A stretch of DNA of 64,000 nt, from NCBI GenBank assembly GCA_029718625.1, contig CM056385.1:26918273-26982272 (forward strand), written 5' to 3'. A model generated the notes under the pieces. That model saw only the letters and a program-made list of their open reading frames with translations. It was not told the DNA's origin and did not search any database. Source of the stretch: Synaphobranchus kaupii (taxonomy: Eukaryota > Chordata > Actinopteri > Anguilliformes > Synaphobranchidae). Positions 47,348 to 57,000 of the stretch are shown here, piece by piece; position 1 is the stretch's first letter; each line of letters starts with the position of its first letter. A program made the position numbers and the translations under genes.

Positions 47348-50300
47348 ATTTCAATTTCAAGGTGCTTTATTGGCATGACAAACTGTGTTGCCAAAGCAAA
47401 TATTATAACCAACAACAAGAATAATAATAATAATAATAACAATAAAAACAATAATTTTATTCTCTCTCTCAGCCTCTGGCCTTGTGCTGTTAACTGAGCA
47501 CTAATTGCCTGGACTGACCTTGATACTACTTCACACACATTCATATTTTAACACCAGCTAAGTCAATCATTAATGATGTAGAACAGATGATAGATCTTAT
47601 ATATAAAATGTACTTAAGTCATGGAAAATGTTAGCAAGACTATTTTATGAGAGATTTTAAATTTATGCCATCAAATTTAAAAATCTGATAAAGGTTTTTT
47701 CACTTGATGTGACCTTGATGAAGAGAAAGCAAACAAGCACATGGCTGGATGCCATTACTATATGAAAAAGGTAGACATCGGAAATATGGGAGAGTCTGCA
47801 CTTAAAAGTAACATGAAAGGGAATAAACATTGTGTACTGAAGAAACACAACCAAGCCAGTACATCCAAAAGCCATTTTTGGGCATTGGTGCCAATCAGCA
47901 GTTCCACCTCAGCATCCAGACTGGGAATTTAGATTTTTTCAAGGTAAGTCCATCTTTGGAGGTCTTCTTGGGTTATGATGATGTCTGTCGTAATGGGCTC
48001 TTTTGTATCCAACACTAGTGTTCATATTGAGTAGGCCTGTCATTTTGGTGCAGATATTCAGTACAGGAATGGCAAATTTTTGGTCATGGAATTTTCCTTG
48101 ATTGGTACTGGAGAATTCATGAAAAGCCCTTGAATTTTGACATTACTATAGCGTAAAAACCCTGTACAATATACCTTGTGGGTTGATGAATAGGTCACTA
48201 ATCAGATCATTGGTGATTGGAGCAACATGTTTGTTTGCTAAGGTTGTTTTAGGGCTTTTTTTTAGCCAATTTAGTATAAAACAAGCAAACAAGGCACTCT
48301 CATGTGAAAGATGAGGGAGAGGAAAAATACATTTTAAAAGCCTATTGGCATTTATTGTCATATTGCACAGGAATATAAAAAAAACATTAAACAAGAATAG
48401 CTAATGTGTTTTGTCCATGTGGGTCTTTGACGTGCAGGGCCAGATAGTATAAAATAAGTTCTGCTTTGGACCAGCTGAGCCCCACGGTGTGATTAACTCA
48501 TTTATTTCTTTTTCCCTCAACTTGGAATGCCCAATCAGTTTGTAAGCTCGGCCCCATCTCTGCAACAGCTTCCTTCTGTTTGTAAATGTGGTCTCGATAA
48601 AATACTGGACCATAAACAACCCAGGAATTCAAATAGGTCTGGCCCATATCTGGCATTCTGACTCTGCAGTGTTGGCCTTGAATCACGGCATTATTCTGGG
48701 CCGAGTGATGTGGCGATGAGCCTGGGCTGCCACACCACAGCCGAGTCCATGCACCGGCACTGGGCCACATGCTGCCCGACCCAGGCCAAACCTGGACCAG
48801 ATCTGGCCAGAGTGGCTTATTTTATTAATTTTCAGCAAACCCCAAATAAATCTTATTTGTTATATAAGATTTAGCACAGTTAAGTCAGTTAAGTTGACTC
48901 GGGCCACATCACTTGGCCCAGAATTGTGCCTTGATTCAAGGCCAACACTGAGCTGAGTCAAAATGCCAGATCTGGGTCAGACCGACTTGCTACCTGGGAA
49001 ACAAAAACATAAGAAAATGATGCATATGCATGTTTTTTAGAACTTTTTCCCAGACTAATGGCACAGAATTATGTTTTCTCTCGCACAGCGTATTTTGTGG
49101 ACATTATTTAATGTGATTTCTACCCGAACCAGGTTCTCCACTAGCTTTTCTTACTACGGCCTGGCTATCGACCTGCAGAAGTTTGGTGCCAGCATCTACC
49201 TGATCCAGGTAATCTTTGGGGCTGTGGATATCCCTGCTAAACTGGCAGCCATGGTGTCCCTCAGCTACCTGGGGAGGCGGATCTCCCAGTCAGCCTGTCT
49301 AATCCTGTCCGCCACCTTCATCTTCACCAACATCTTCGTCCCCTCAGGTCAGATCATGTCACAGCCTCAGAACTAGGCCTTCAAGCTTACAGTGCAGTGC
49401 AGTATATCACTCTCAAAATGTGTTTTTGCTGAGGGGTTTTCTTTATGTGGCCACAGGGGGGCACTCAACCACTCTCATTAAAGGGGAGAAACACTAAGAT
49501 ACACATCTAGTGCAATTAGGACAAATAAATGAAGCGGGGGCTTGCATACAAAATAAGACAATTTTAACAGGCTGAATGTTTAGTTAAAAAAGAACATACT
49601 AGACAAACAACATCTTCAGTGTGAACAACACACAAATAAAAAGCTAAGAGGAAAGTAAGAGAAAAATTACAGACCTGAAGTTCACTGCGGACGAGCTGAA
49701 TCCAAAACTCAACCAGTGTAGGAAAAAACATGCTAATAGAATGTAGTGACTAGTAGTATGTGTTGCTATTACTTCCGTTCCAAAGCATATGCGAGAGATG
49801 AGTGAGAGCTGTGGACCCCAACCTGCTCGGGTCTCGGGTCCTACCTCGGGTTTTCGGGTTAACCCATGAAGATCTCTAACCTTGCGCCACAATTCTACAA
49901 ACAATAGCCAGGCAAACAATTGCCTATGCTTTTAAATACTCAGGTAATTAGTGTGTAGGTGTGTCTGATGGACGGCCCTACTGGCTACACTCACCCCCAC
50001 TTTAACTGTTCGCTGTCCTGGTGAATAGGTTTCACAAACACTTTCCAGAAGCATGCGAATATAAAATGTCCCCATAATCAATGACTGGAAGAAAAGTGGC
50101 AGCAACAAGTCTCTTTTTTGCTTCAAAGGAGAAGCAAGCCTTATTTATAAAATAAAAACCAAGCTTTAGCTTTAGTTTACTTGTGAGTTGCTGAACATGA
50201 TTTTCAAAAGACAGAGAATCATCAATTAAAATTCCGAGATACTTATAAGTTGAAACATTCAATCTCCTTACCTTGTTTTGTAATAATAACAGGTAAGTTT

Positions 50301-51432
50301 AACGGTCTACACTTATCACTTGGAAGCACCTTCAGCTCAGAGCAATGAATAATCTTAGTTATTAGAAAAGAGAATTCTTATGAAGCGGACTCTTTTTAGC
50401 TGGACTTACCTCATATCGCTTACACATAAATGCTTGCTTGTATCCCCTGTATGCAGTCACACAATCATATGTAGGGCATGAAGTCATGACAAGTATAACT
50501 GACACATTATCCATTCAGTCATTTCCTGTGGTAATATGCTTAGTGTTGGGTTAGAGTGCTAAATCTGGGGGCCATGGCCTCCCTCACCTTCCTGGGGCAG
50601 TGCATCACCAAGGGAACCTGTCTGATCTGCCACCATTATTTTTACCAACATTTTCGAGCCAAAAGATTTAACCATTGAACATTTGTTTGATCCCATGTGC
50701 AGATATGCAGACCATACGGACCACCCTGGCTGTTTTGGGGAAAGGGTTTTCCTCTGCATCCTTCACCTGTGTGTACCTGTTCACAGTTGAGCTGTACCCC
50801 ACTGTAATCAGGTACCTGTTCGTCTAGGTGTGCTGGTGTAATTAGCAGAAACACGCTGAGATCCTGTTCATGATGTGCCTTAAAGCCAGCTGCTACCTTA
50901 TAATTTAAAACATATCTAGTGGCATCATAAAGCATCTCTCTCTCTCTCTCTGCAGGCAGACAGGTATGGGGTTTACCTCCACCATGGCGAGGGTGGGGGC
51001 CATGGCAGCGCCTGCTGTGTTGATCCTGGATGAGGTCCTGCCCACCCTGCCCAGCATTGTGTACGGGGGTTTGGCTGTGGTGGCCGGAATCTTTTCCTTC
51101 TTCCTTCCCGAAACCCTCAACGTCCCCCTGCCGGAGACCATTGAGGATGTGGAGGAGAAATGGTAGAGTGCATTCCACAAATCAGAATGTGTTAGAGAAA
51201 CATTCATTGAGAGACCTGGACACAATCCATTTACAGTATCACAGCATGCCGAAATTTTGGTGAATGTAAATAAGCCTAAGAGGACTGTAGATGTGTACGG
51301 TTTGATATATCAGGATGTGATGAGAGTTTTACTGAAATTGGTGTTCTGTTCGCTCGCAGGGGGTGGCAGAAGAGCACGTCACAGAACAGGAAGGAGATGG
51401 TAGCACTGCAGGATGTGCAATGCTATGGATGA
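24982..51432 (+). CDS. slc22a: SLC22 organic anion transporter-like, copy B, complete (10 exons, 562 aa)
   Basis: This is a 12-helix transporter of the SLC22 family, nearest by motif to the OAT genes slc22a6/a8, probably exchanging organic anions at the plasma membrane. Exons: 24982-25398, 26410-26513, 31517-31671, 44861-45029, 46770-46893, 47105-47220, 49133-49347, 50703-50811, 50956-51162 and 51360-51432. All have AG/GT borders and compatible phases. The start MGFSDILEE...GRFQ is the usual OAT N-terminus; an in-frame ATG 22 codons upstream is disfavoured. The TM1-TM2 loop has N39, N53 and N62 glycosylation sites. Exon 2 ends and exon 3 begins in GWLSDKFGRR, the MFS loop motif. SESARWLVL spans exon 5 and SYLGRRIS is in exon 7. 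The last exon shifts relative to copy A and stops early (CYG). Intron 2 is 5 kb and intron 3 is 13.2 kb, both through repeats. Confidence 0.92.
25399..26409 (+). other. Intron 1 of SLC22 copy B
   Basis: A GTAAGT donor and a CTCCACAG acceptor bound the intron. No repeat or gene was recognised inside. Confidence 0.6.
26514..27351 (+). other. Intron 2 of SLC22 copy B, first part
   Basis: The donor is GTGAGT at 26514. The interval holds short C and CT runs near 27310-27345 and nothing else that I recognise. Confidence 0.5.
27352..27585. mobile_element. Tc1/mariner-type terminal fragment
   Basis: The sequence CAGTGCCCTCCACTATTATTGG is a familiar terminal inverted repeat start of fish Tc1-like transposons. 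CCACAATTATTGGCACCCCT at about 27556 may be the matching inner or opposite end. There is no transposase. Confidence 0.55.
27586..28995. repeat. Nested palindromic foldback element in intron 2
   Basis: The left end (AGAATAAAGTAATC, 27587) and right end (GATTACTTTATTCT-like, to 28995) are reverse complements, and the match continues through CATCAAAAGACTCTTGATATC into the interior. A second, inner palindrome has arms at about 28447-28660 and 28670-28850, around AATTGGGGGGTGGGACTAG and CCCACCCCCAATTCCC. Part of the left arm is a further partial copy. About 450 bp at 28000-28440 are unrelated. Fragments of the same family are at 29287-29350 and 37668-37925. Confidence 0.7.
28996..29286 (-). pseudogene. 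Tc1-like transposase C-terminal remnant
   Basis: The minus strand encodes [19 protein letters not shown], the characteristic C-terminus of fish Tc1-like transposases. It is followed by the non-coding terminal region ending in GTGTCCAAACTTTTGA (complement of the left edge). Only the last part of the gene remains. Confidence 0.75.
29287..30297 (+). other. Intron 2 sequence with foldback fragment and retroelement-like tail
   Basis: Positions 29287-29350 repeat the outer part of the foldback family. At 29905-29995 a GAAACGTTTGCAC core is followed by AATAAAAAGC, resembling the 3' end of a Penelope-like or related retroelement. The rest shows nothing. Confidence 0.4.
30298..30407. repeat. Two perfect hairpins
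   Basis: AATGGTCATGTGG (30298-30310) pairs perfectly with 30315-30327 across a TTGT loop. A second 24-bp inverted repeat has arms at 30351-30374 and 30384-30407, with a 9-nt spacer. No mismatch was seen in either. Their origin is unknown. Confidence 0.85.
30470..31130. repeat. ~180-bp tandem repeat, 3+ copies, rich in AACGTTA
   Basis: Units share AACAAACAGACTGG, AAGAAACTCCATGATA, GTTAGTCAATATCAG, ATTACAC and TGAATATACATTT. They recur near 30485, 30668 and 30850-31110, with insertions in the last. Many GTTAACGTTA palindromes occur. No coding capacity. Confidence 0.7.
31672..32655 (+). other. Intron 3 of SLC22 copy B, first part
   Basis: The donor is GTGAGT at 31672. No gene or known element was seen. 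Confidence 0.5.
32656..34796 (-). mobile_element. LTR-like repeat family, copy 2 (minus strand, 2.14 kb)
   Basis: On the minus strand it begins TGTCATGGTTTATGACC at 34796 and ends CGTCACGCCCCTTTACA at 32656, with TGT...ACA ends. GATTAA flanks both sides, a likely target duplication. A TATA-like GAGCTATTTAAGCC is at about 34640. The interior consists of tandem units of about 262 bp (near 33110-33371 and 33372-33633, with diverged units either side). These carry palindromes such as GAACAGCTGTTC-type and GAACTACAGTTC. Short ORFs read from the units are by-products of the repeat. Confidence 0.75.
34797..35729 (+). other. Intron 3 spacer
   Basis: A poly-A stretch is near 34907-34918. The rest is AT-rich and nothing was recognised. 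Confidence 0.5.
35738..36466. mobile_element. hAT-type non-autonomous element with ~110-bp terminal inverted repeats
   Basis: The ends CAGTGGTTCTCAACCCTGG and its complement GAGAACCACTG pair over about 110 bp, including TGCTGGTTTTCGTTCC. The 8-bp flanks ACCCAGAG (35730) and ACCTAGAG (36467) are a target duplication with one mismatch. The 729-bp element has no long ORF. Confidence 0.85.
36475..37265 (+). other. Intron 3 spacer
   Basis: AT-rich DNA with nothing recognised. Confidence 0.45.
37274..37467. mobile_element. Short hAT-type miniature element
   Basis: A 194-bp element related in its ends to the one at 35738. The perfect 8-bp target duplication GCCCAAAG lies at 37266-37273 and 37468-37475. 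The termini are TAGTGGTTCC and GGAACCACA. Confidence 0.85.
37668..37925. repeat. Fragment of the foldback family
   Basis: ATATCAAAAGACTCTAGATATC through GGAATTGGGGGGTGGGACTA to GCAGTAGATATGGATGGATCA repeats the left half of the element at 27660-28640. The second arm is missing. Confidence 0.75.
37926..39329 (+). other. Intron 3 spacer
   Basis: No identifiable element or exon. The segment 38340-38920 looks repeat-like but has no diagnostic ends. Confidence 0.4.
39330..39949 (+). repeat. Probable solo LTR (Ty3-type), boundaries uncertain
   Basis: The right end reads CCCTGTAAATAAATATACTCC, then CTGAGTCTGTCTCCGAG, then CGTTTGGGTCCATTCC and finally ATTACA. This is the R-U5 pattern of Ty3-like LTRs in fish. 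The left boundary could not be fixed. An apparent open frame across it is a by-product of pyrimidine-rich sequence. Confidence 0.5.
39956..41932 (-). mobile_element. LTR-like repeat family, copy 3 (minus strand, 1.98 kb)
   Basis: Minus-strand ends are TGTCATGGTTTTTAACC (41932) and CGTCACGCCCCATTACA (39956). CTTCT lies directly outside both ends, a perfect 5-bp target duplication. The TATA-like GAGCTATTTAAGCC is at about 41783. Internal tandem units differ in number and sequence from copy 2. It forms a head-to-head inverted pair with copy 4. Confidence 0.8.
42098..43720 (+). mobile_element. LTR-like repeat family, copy 4 (+ strand, 1.62 kb)
   Basis: It starts TGTCATGGTTTTTGACCC and ends CACGTCACGCCCCCCCTACA. 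Flanks GACCT and TACCT agree at four of five bases. TATATAAG is at 42236, 138 bp from the left end, preceded by an E-box-like CACACGTG. GAACAGCTGTTCGG and GGAACTGTAGTTC palindromes recur in the tandem units. A 165-bp spacer (41933-42097) with no feature separates it from copy 3. Confidence 0.75.
43721..44860 (+). other. End of intron 3 of SLC22 copy B
   Basis: The acceptor is GTGCCCACAG at 44851-44860. Nothing else was recognised. Confidence 0.5.
45030..46769 (+). other. Intron 4 of SLC22 copy B
   Basis: GTGAGG donor and CTCCAG acceptor. No element was recognised. Introns 5 (46894-47104) and 9 (51163-51359) are short and unremarkable. Confidence 0.5.
47237..47341. repeat. (CT)n microsatellite in intron 6
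   Basis: CT repeat with a few TTT interruptions, just inside the intron 6 donor. The following CAATTTCAAGGTGCTTTATTG (about 47348-47372) is a common fish retroelement 3' end. Confidence 0.9.
48636..48984. repeat. Inverted-repeat element in intron 6
   Basis: Sequence at 48636-48716 (CATATCTGGCATTCTGACTC...GTGTTGGCCTTGAATCA) is repeated inverted at about 48900-48984. The arms are about 85 bp with several mismatches. No ORF. The rest of intron 6 (47345-48635 and 48985-49132) shows nothing more. Confidence 0.65.
49446..50030 (-). repeat. LTR plus polypurine tract of the same Ty3 family as in copy A
   Basis: From TGTGGCCACAGG (49446) to CTGGCTACA (49989) the block has LTR-like ends. It is followed by CTCACCCCCACTTTAACTG, the complement of a polypurine tract, then about 40 bp of internal sequence. 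The element body is gone. Comparison with 8787-9022 and 13625-14045 defines the LTR. Confidence 0.65.
50032..50350 (-). pseudogene. LINE reverse transcriptase fragment
   Basis: The minus strand encodes [46 protein letters not shown]. This is the segment after the RT palm in fish L2/Rex-type non-LTR elements. It directly abuts the LTR fragment. It is short and 5'-truncated. Confidence 0.7.
50398..50655 (+). repeat. Intron 7 block identical to copy A
   Basis: Partner of 14329-14586, same length. The sequences diverge again after it, where copy B carries eight extra bases (near 50656). Confidence 0.65.
50559..50655 (+). pseudogene. Decayed second copy of SLC22 exon 7 (copy B)
   Basis: Same degraded exon 7 relic as in copy A, upstream of exon 8. 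Because both copies have it, it predates their duplication or was spread by conversion. Confidence 0.7.
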
Positions 51433-51457
51433 CATGGAGGACGAGAAGGGAAAAACC

Positions 51458-51845
51458 GGGTTGCATTTGGATCCAACTTCCCTTGCTGTCTTCCCTTGAG
51501 GGAGCTATCTTGTGACACAATTTGCTACATGCAGGAACCAAACTTAAAAGGTACTCTGTCAGGGAGGATTGATGAGAAACAAACAAAAATGGAACTGAAC
51601 CGCCCTCGCTACATGGAAGTGCAACACCATAGAGCATTGCATTGTGGGATTCCCTTCTTGCTGGAAGCTGGTATTTTATACCTTTGGTGGAAGGGAGGAT
51701 AAACAAAGGAGCGAGGGAATATAATTACTCCCTCCCCTTTCTTAAATTGGATCCGAATCACACTTGGTGTGGCTGTCATATTTCATCCTGGCATTTTGGG
51801 GATTCCCCCTTAAATTAAATAAATTCAGATCTGAACACAGCCTCT
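51458..51845. other. 388-bp insertion at the 3' end of SLC22 copy B
   Basis: In copy A, GGAAAAACC is followed by a few bases and then CCTGAATGCCCTCTAG, containing the stop. In copy B the same two sequences are 388 bp apart (51457 and 51846). The inserted sequence has no clear terminal repeats or target duplication. The active stop of copy B (51430) lies before it, so the insert is in the 3' UTR. Confidence 0.65.
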
Positions 51846-54070
51846 CCTGAATGCCCTCTAGCAAACTACACACTCCAATACACTGGCTGACCAGCAAAAA
51901 ACACACTTTAAAGCAATGCATTGAATTAAACACTGGTTTCAGCACCAGTATATTATTGTTACAGCCCAACACAATATACCAACCAAACAATGGTACAACA
52001 ACAGGACAGAACACACGCCACACTTCAGCCTCTAATGGGAAGAACATGCCTCGTGTTCCTTGCGTCTACCACAGGGTGGCACCATACATTTAATAGAAGA
52101 GACATTGTTTTTCCTCCTGTGTAGAACACAGAGGCTTGCTGTAGAATGAACCCTCTGTTAGAAATCTACTGCCAAGATGTTTATAGCAGTTGAGAGGCTA
52201 CCCTTTTAAGTGCAGGGGAGTACAGGTAAAATGTATAATTATATATAATTGTGTGTGCCCCTGTTGATATTGAGTTGTATGCTATGATTAGTACTGTGAG
52301 TATTAAGCATTCATTATAACTGTACTTGCTACAAGGATCTTTCTCTAATTTGTTTTTTTTGTTTGTTTTGAGTACAGGTAAATCATTTTGTTTTCTTATT
52401 AATGGTGTGACTGTGATGCTGAATGTTCTGTGCAAAAAGAACTGCCACCAGAATAAATACAGCCCCCCTCGACTATCATACAAGTAACCCCCTGCTGTAT
52501 TTTGCACCCCTCCCTCAAACCCTACATATGTGCGGCAGAAATCATGCGGCTGCTATGGTAACAGTTCCATGGTTACATAGTGATGGTACCATTGACATGT
52601 GTCTGCGTTATACTACAAACTAGGAATAATAATGTGTTGGCACTCTAAGGAATTGTTTTGGCTCTTTACATTCCAGTGATCCCAGCACTAGAAATTGGGA
52701 AGAAATTAAAACTGATATTTATTTCATAAGATGATTAATGGCATAATCTAGACAATTTTGACAGAAGTCAAACTCTAACCTAAAGAGCAAAATGTTTACA
52801 TATATTTTTTGCAAGTTTTAATTAATAGAAACTAAGTGCTTTCCTAAATTATTTAATGTAACTTGGCTATTTTTCATCTTACCATCTGAAGAGGCTGCCA
52901 TATGTGCTTGTGTTGCCTAGTAAATAATCATTATTACAGTTAGCTATAAGTTATTACTGTATGACTTATGCTAACCATACAGTAGCTATAACCTAGTCAT
53001 ATAAAGTTGTAGCCATACAAAGATTTACAACCACGAAGCAAACAAAGTGCACAGAAGTGCACAAACAGACAGCCAGTTAGTCACATTCTTAGGTGTGAAA
53101 AGCATAATGTGCATTGTTTTTGCTTGCCTGCACGCTGTCCTGTTCCATTACAATTCCTTTGTTTGCTGCAACACTGTTCTATACACATGTATCATATTGG
53201 ATTATCATTTATTACTACAATGGCAAATCTGATACGGTAGGAAAAAAAATACAACTGGAATATCACAGACGCACACAGGTATACAGTGCCCTCCACAATT
53301 ATTACTACTACAACAATTTGAGCAAAATTCTGGATAAAATTGACTTTTGGCTGTTTATCAAATGTTTTCTATTTCCAGCAATATGAAAAAATGTTATTGT
53401 GATAGGATTGCTCGGAGAAAAAGTTTATTTTACACAAATGTTTTTTATTATTCTAAAAATTAATTTCTTTGCACAATTTTACCTCATACTTGTACAAGAT
53501 CAAGCTTTTCCAGACTTTTGTGTTCATCTTTACCAAGGATTGCAATACGTCTTGAGGGGAGGCACACATTCACACACAAAACTGCTGCTTCACTTTTGAA
53601 AGCAGCAACAGCAATGACCACTTCCTGTTTCTCTGTTATGGCAGAAATATTAATACAAATTCATTTCAATCATGTTTATTCTCATTCTAACATTATCTTT
53701 AACATCAGAACTTTTATTTAAAGCAACAATAACCCTATTTTTTTTTCTCCTTGTGCTTTCAGAACTAACGGTAATATTACATAACTATTAAGCCAGTCAT
53801 GAAAGAACAGCACAAACAATCTCTCTCGTAGGATGAACTAGACTTTATTTCCCGGTAGGGCAATAACTTTATGCTCCCCATCAGTAAGTTTTAACACTTC
53901 ATTATAACACAGCCAATGAAAGGGTGACATACTGCTTCACTTGTTAGCGAATTCCAGTATCAGAAACATGATCTATGTAGATGTGCTATACGTGCAATGA
54001 AACAGCAAGTGGGAACATTTTAAGCCCGGAAACATTTTGCTGTTACACCGGTGCGCCTCTGTAAGCTGGC
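51846..54070. other. Intergenic region between SLC22 copy B and ecsit
   Basis: The first 50 bases include the ancestral SLC22 stop context shared with copy A. At 53283-53302 ACAGTGCCCTCCACAATTATT is a Tc1-type terminal fragment. The genes converge here. No further gene was recognised. Confidence 0.5.
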
Positions 54071-57000
54071 TCACTGCTTCATGCCCTGGCTGCGCAGAGG
54101 TTCCTCTTCCTCGTCAGGCCCTTGTTCTGCTTCTGTTTCTGGTACAGGCTCCGCCACGCTCTGGAGCTCGCACGGTCCAGACTCCAGTCTAAACAGGGTG
54201 GTGGTTCTACCCAGGATGGGGTTGGTCTCCTGCAGGGCCGAGATCCACTTGGCCAGAGTGGCCTGGTCCCCCTGACCGGCCATGCACATGGCAAAAATGG
54301 GGCCTTCCTCCACTTTTACAGACACACACACACACACAAACAAACAAACAAACCAGACAGACACGCACACACAGAAAACAGCAGTTACTCACAGGCCGAG
54401 GATTTTCTTTTATCTGACTGAGGGAATTTCACAGACACTTATCTAATATTATGTTCAAATGACTCTTTCATTCATAGAGCACAACTGGTCAGTCTGTGAG
54501 CGGCTCCGTCACCCTCTAACCCCAGGCCAAACACAGGCCTCTTCATAATATTCCTGTGTGACCTCATGGAAATTTTACAAATGAGAGCCCAATATAATAG
54601 ACACCACCATGAAAGACCATAAATTTGAGGGGAGAGTCGCAAAACGCGTACTGGAAACTAAAACTTTCTCCAACGAAGCTGAATTCATTGGTACAGTAAG
54701 ATACTCCTATTAGGCTGCATTTACACTGCAGGTCTTGATGCCCAGTTCCGATTTTTAGCCTATATCCGATTTTTTTGACCGCCTGTTTACATCTACTTTT
54801 GAAAGTGACCCATATCCGATACCTGTGTTTACACTTGCTTAACACTTGAAACAACCCGCATGCGTACAAGAGGGTTTGGTTACCGAAACGAAAAAACGAA
54901 AGTAAACAACCAGCCGGCACTTTCTCGCAATGGACGCAAATGAGACCGAAATAATAATTCAAGCAATTGCTTTCCGAAGCATCTTTGGAGGTCCGCAAAA
55001 TATTGGTCAGATTTTAAGGCGGAGAAGAAAGAGGAGAGCCCTTATTGCAGCCTGGGCGTATGCGGCAATGATCGCTGCTACATCGGTTCAGAGGGATGTG
55101 TGGATGCGGGAAAGGACTCAAGATTGGTGGGATCGTGTTGTTGGAACCTTTGACCAGGAACAATGGGTCAACAACTTTCGAATGCGGAGAGAAACATTCG
55201 ACATGTACGTCATTAAAATGCAAAAAAGTACAAGATCGTCGCATTTTCAATGACGTGCGAATCACAATGACAGGGAATATCCGATCTGTCCGTTTAGATG
55301 GCAGTCGCATTGGCAGATATCCGATTAATATCAGATTTATTTCCACATATGATTGAGGCCTGAAACGGATCTGAGAATATCCGATTCCATGTGCTTTTTT
55401 CCTGTTTACACGTTCATAATACATATCCGATCTGTGCCACATGTGAGCAAAAAATCGGAATTGGGTCACTTTTACCAGGTAGTGTAAAGGCAGCCTTAGA
55501 CTCGGCCTGTAAACCGGATGGCAGCTATCACCGCTATGGCAACAGACCAGACTGCACCTTCATCTATATCAAAGGTATCCTCTTCCCCCAGGTCACGGTC
55601 CAGGTCCAAGTCCAGCTGTAGCGGGTAGAAGAAGCACTGCTCCGCATCGAAGGGTTCCTCCACCTGCAGGCACAAAGCAGCACACTCAAGGACATTTCAT
55701 AGTCACCAAAAAAGGAATGCATGCGGACGTTCACAGGTACTACACGGACCTAAATTACATCATAGCAGACCCAAAGCGGGCCCTGAACAGATGTCCGCTT
55801 AGGCAGGCCACGCAACAGTTGCTTTTTGTTGTCCGCGCGCACCTGTCGTTTATTTTCTTTGTACCGTATTCTTCTTCCATGAACGAAGCCATTGTTGTTT
55901 GCAATTTGCGCCCAAAATTGATGGGAAATGTTGTCAACAAATGGGGTGTTGGTACACATTGAGTATACTGAGAACGCTCGACTGTGAAAGACAAAAGTCT
56001 GTGAAAAGTCCGCTGGACAGTCCGTCCGCGTACATGTCTGCTCCCCATTTTCAACACTCTGTAAGCACCTTCAGGGAGAAGGCGTGTGATTCTGGAGCCC
56101 GGCTGCTCCAAACTGCCAGCTTCACATCGCTTAAATACATAATCACTGCATTATTTTATGACTCATATGTTGTCTTTTTTAGTTTTTTCCGCAAGAGCCC
56201 AGATTATAGCCCAAATACGGCGAGTCTGCAAATACACGCAAAATCGTATGAAAATGTAAAGTGGCCTGAATGGATTCAGCATGAAACTATGGCTGTGTCC
56301 GAATACGACCCCTGTTCCCTGTCCAGTGTCCTTTGTCCACTCAGACCCCTGTCTACTATGTGCCCTGTCCCCTCACTTTGCAAGCAGTGTGCGAAAGAAA
56401 TCCCGCAAAACTCTTTCCAAACTAGTGAGGAAGTAGTTTGTTTATTTTTATTTTTTATTTTTATTGAGAATATCAATCAGTTAACATATGACGATTGTTA
56501 CAAAGTGTAGATTATGAATGGAGATAGAATTAACAAAAATTAAAAAAAGAGTAGTTTGTAATATGAACCTATCTTGTACCATAGATATGTATATACGGTA
56601 TGTATATATGTCTTTTACGTTTTTACTTCTGGGTTACTTACTGAAATTTTCGGATGAGTGCACCGTTCTGCAGATGAGTGTGCTCCTAAATTCCCTCAAC
56701 AAAACCCCGGAAATAAGGGGTTCATCCTGGTATTTTAAGTGCCCCCATTTGTGCGAAAAAGTCACGTCCACAAAGTGGACTCAAATATGCGCCCTCAAAA
56801 GGGTGTAGGGGTCAAATTCGGACACAGCCAGTGAGAAGCTGAATTAGGACCAGGGTCACCTTGAACAATGCCAGCTCAAAAATGAGCCAGGACCTCACCT
56901 TCTCCTCGGGCGGCAGTGGGTCAGCCCGCAGCACATAGTAGGAGATGCAAGTCTTTCTCAGCCACAAGGGAAACGGACCCTCCACAAACACGGGCCGGCT

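Noticed and set aside
47152..47544. Minus-strand ORF with a long Arg-Glu repeat and + strand Ser-Leu repeat ORFs
   Set aside because: These are translations of the CT microsatellite.
50642..51225. Minus-strand ORFs of 100-180 codons
   Set aside because: They are antisense to SLC22 exons 8 and 9. The + strand has splice sites and family motifs.
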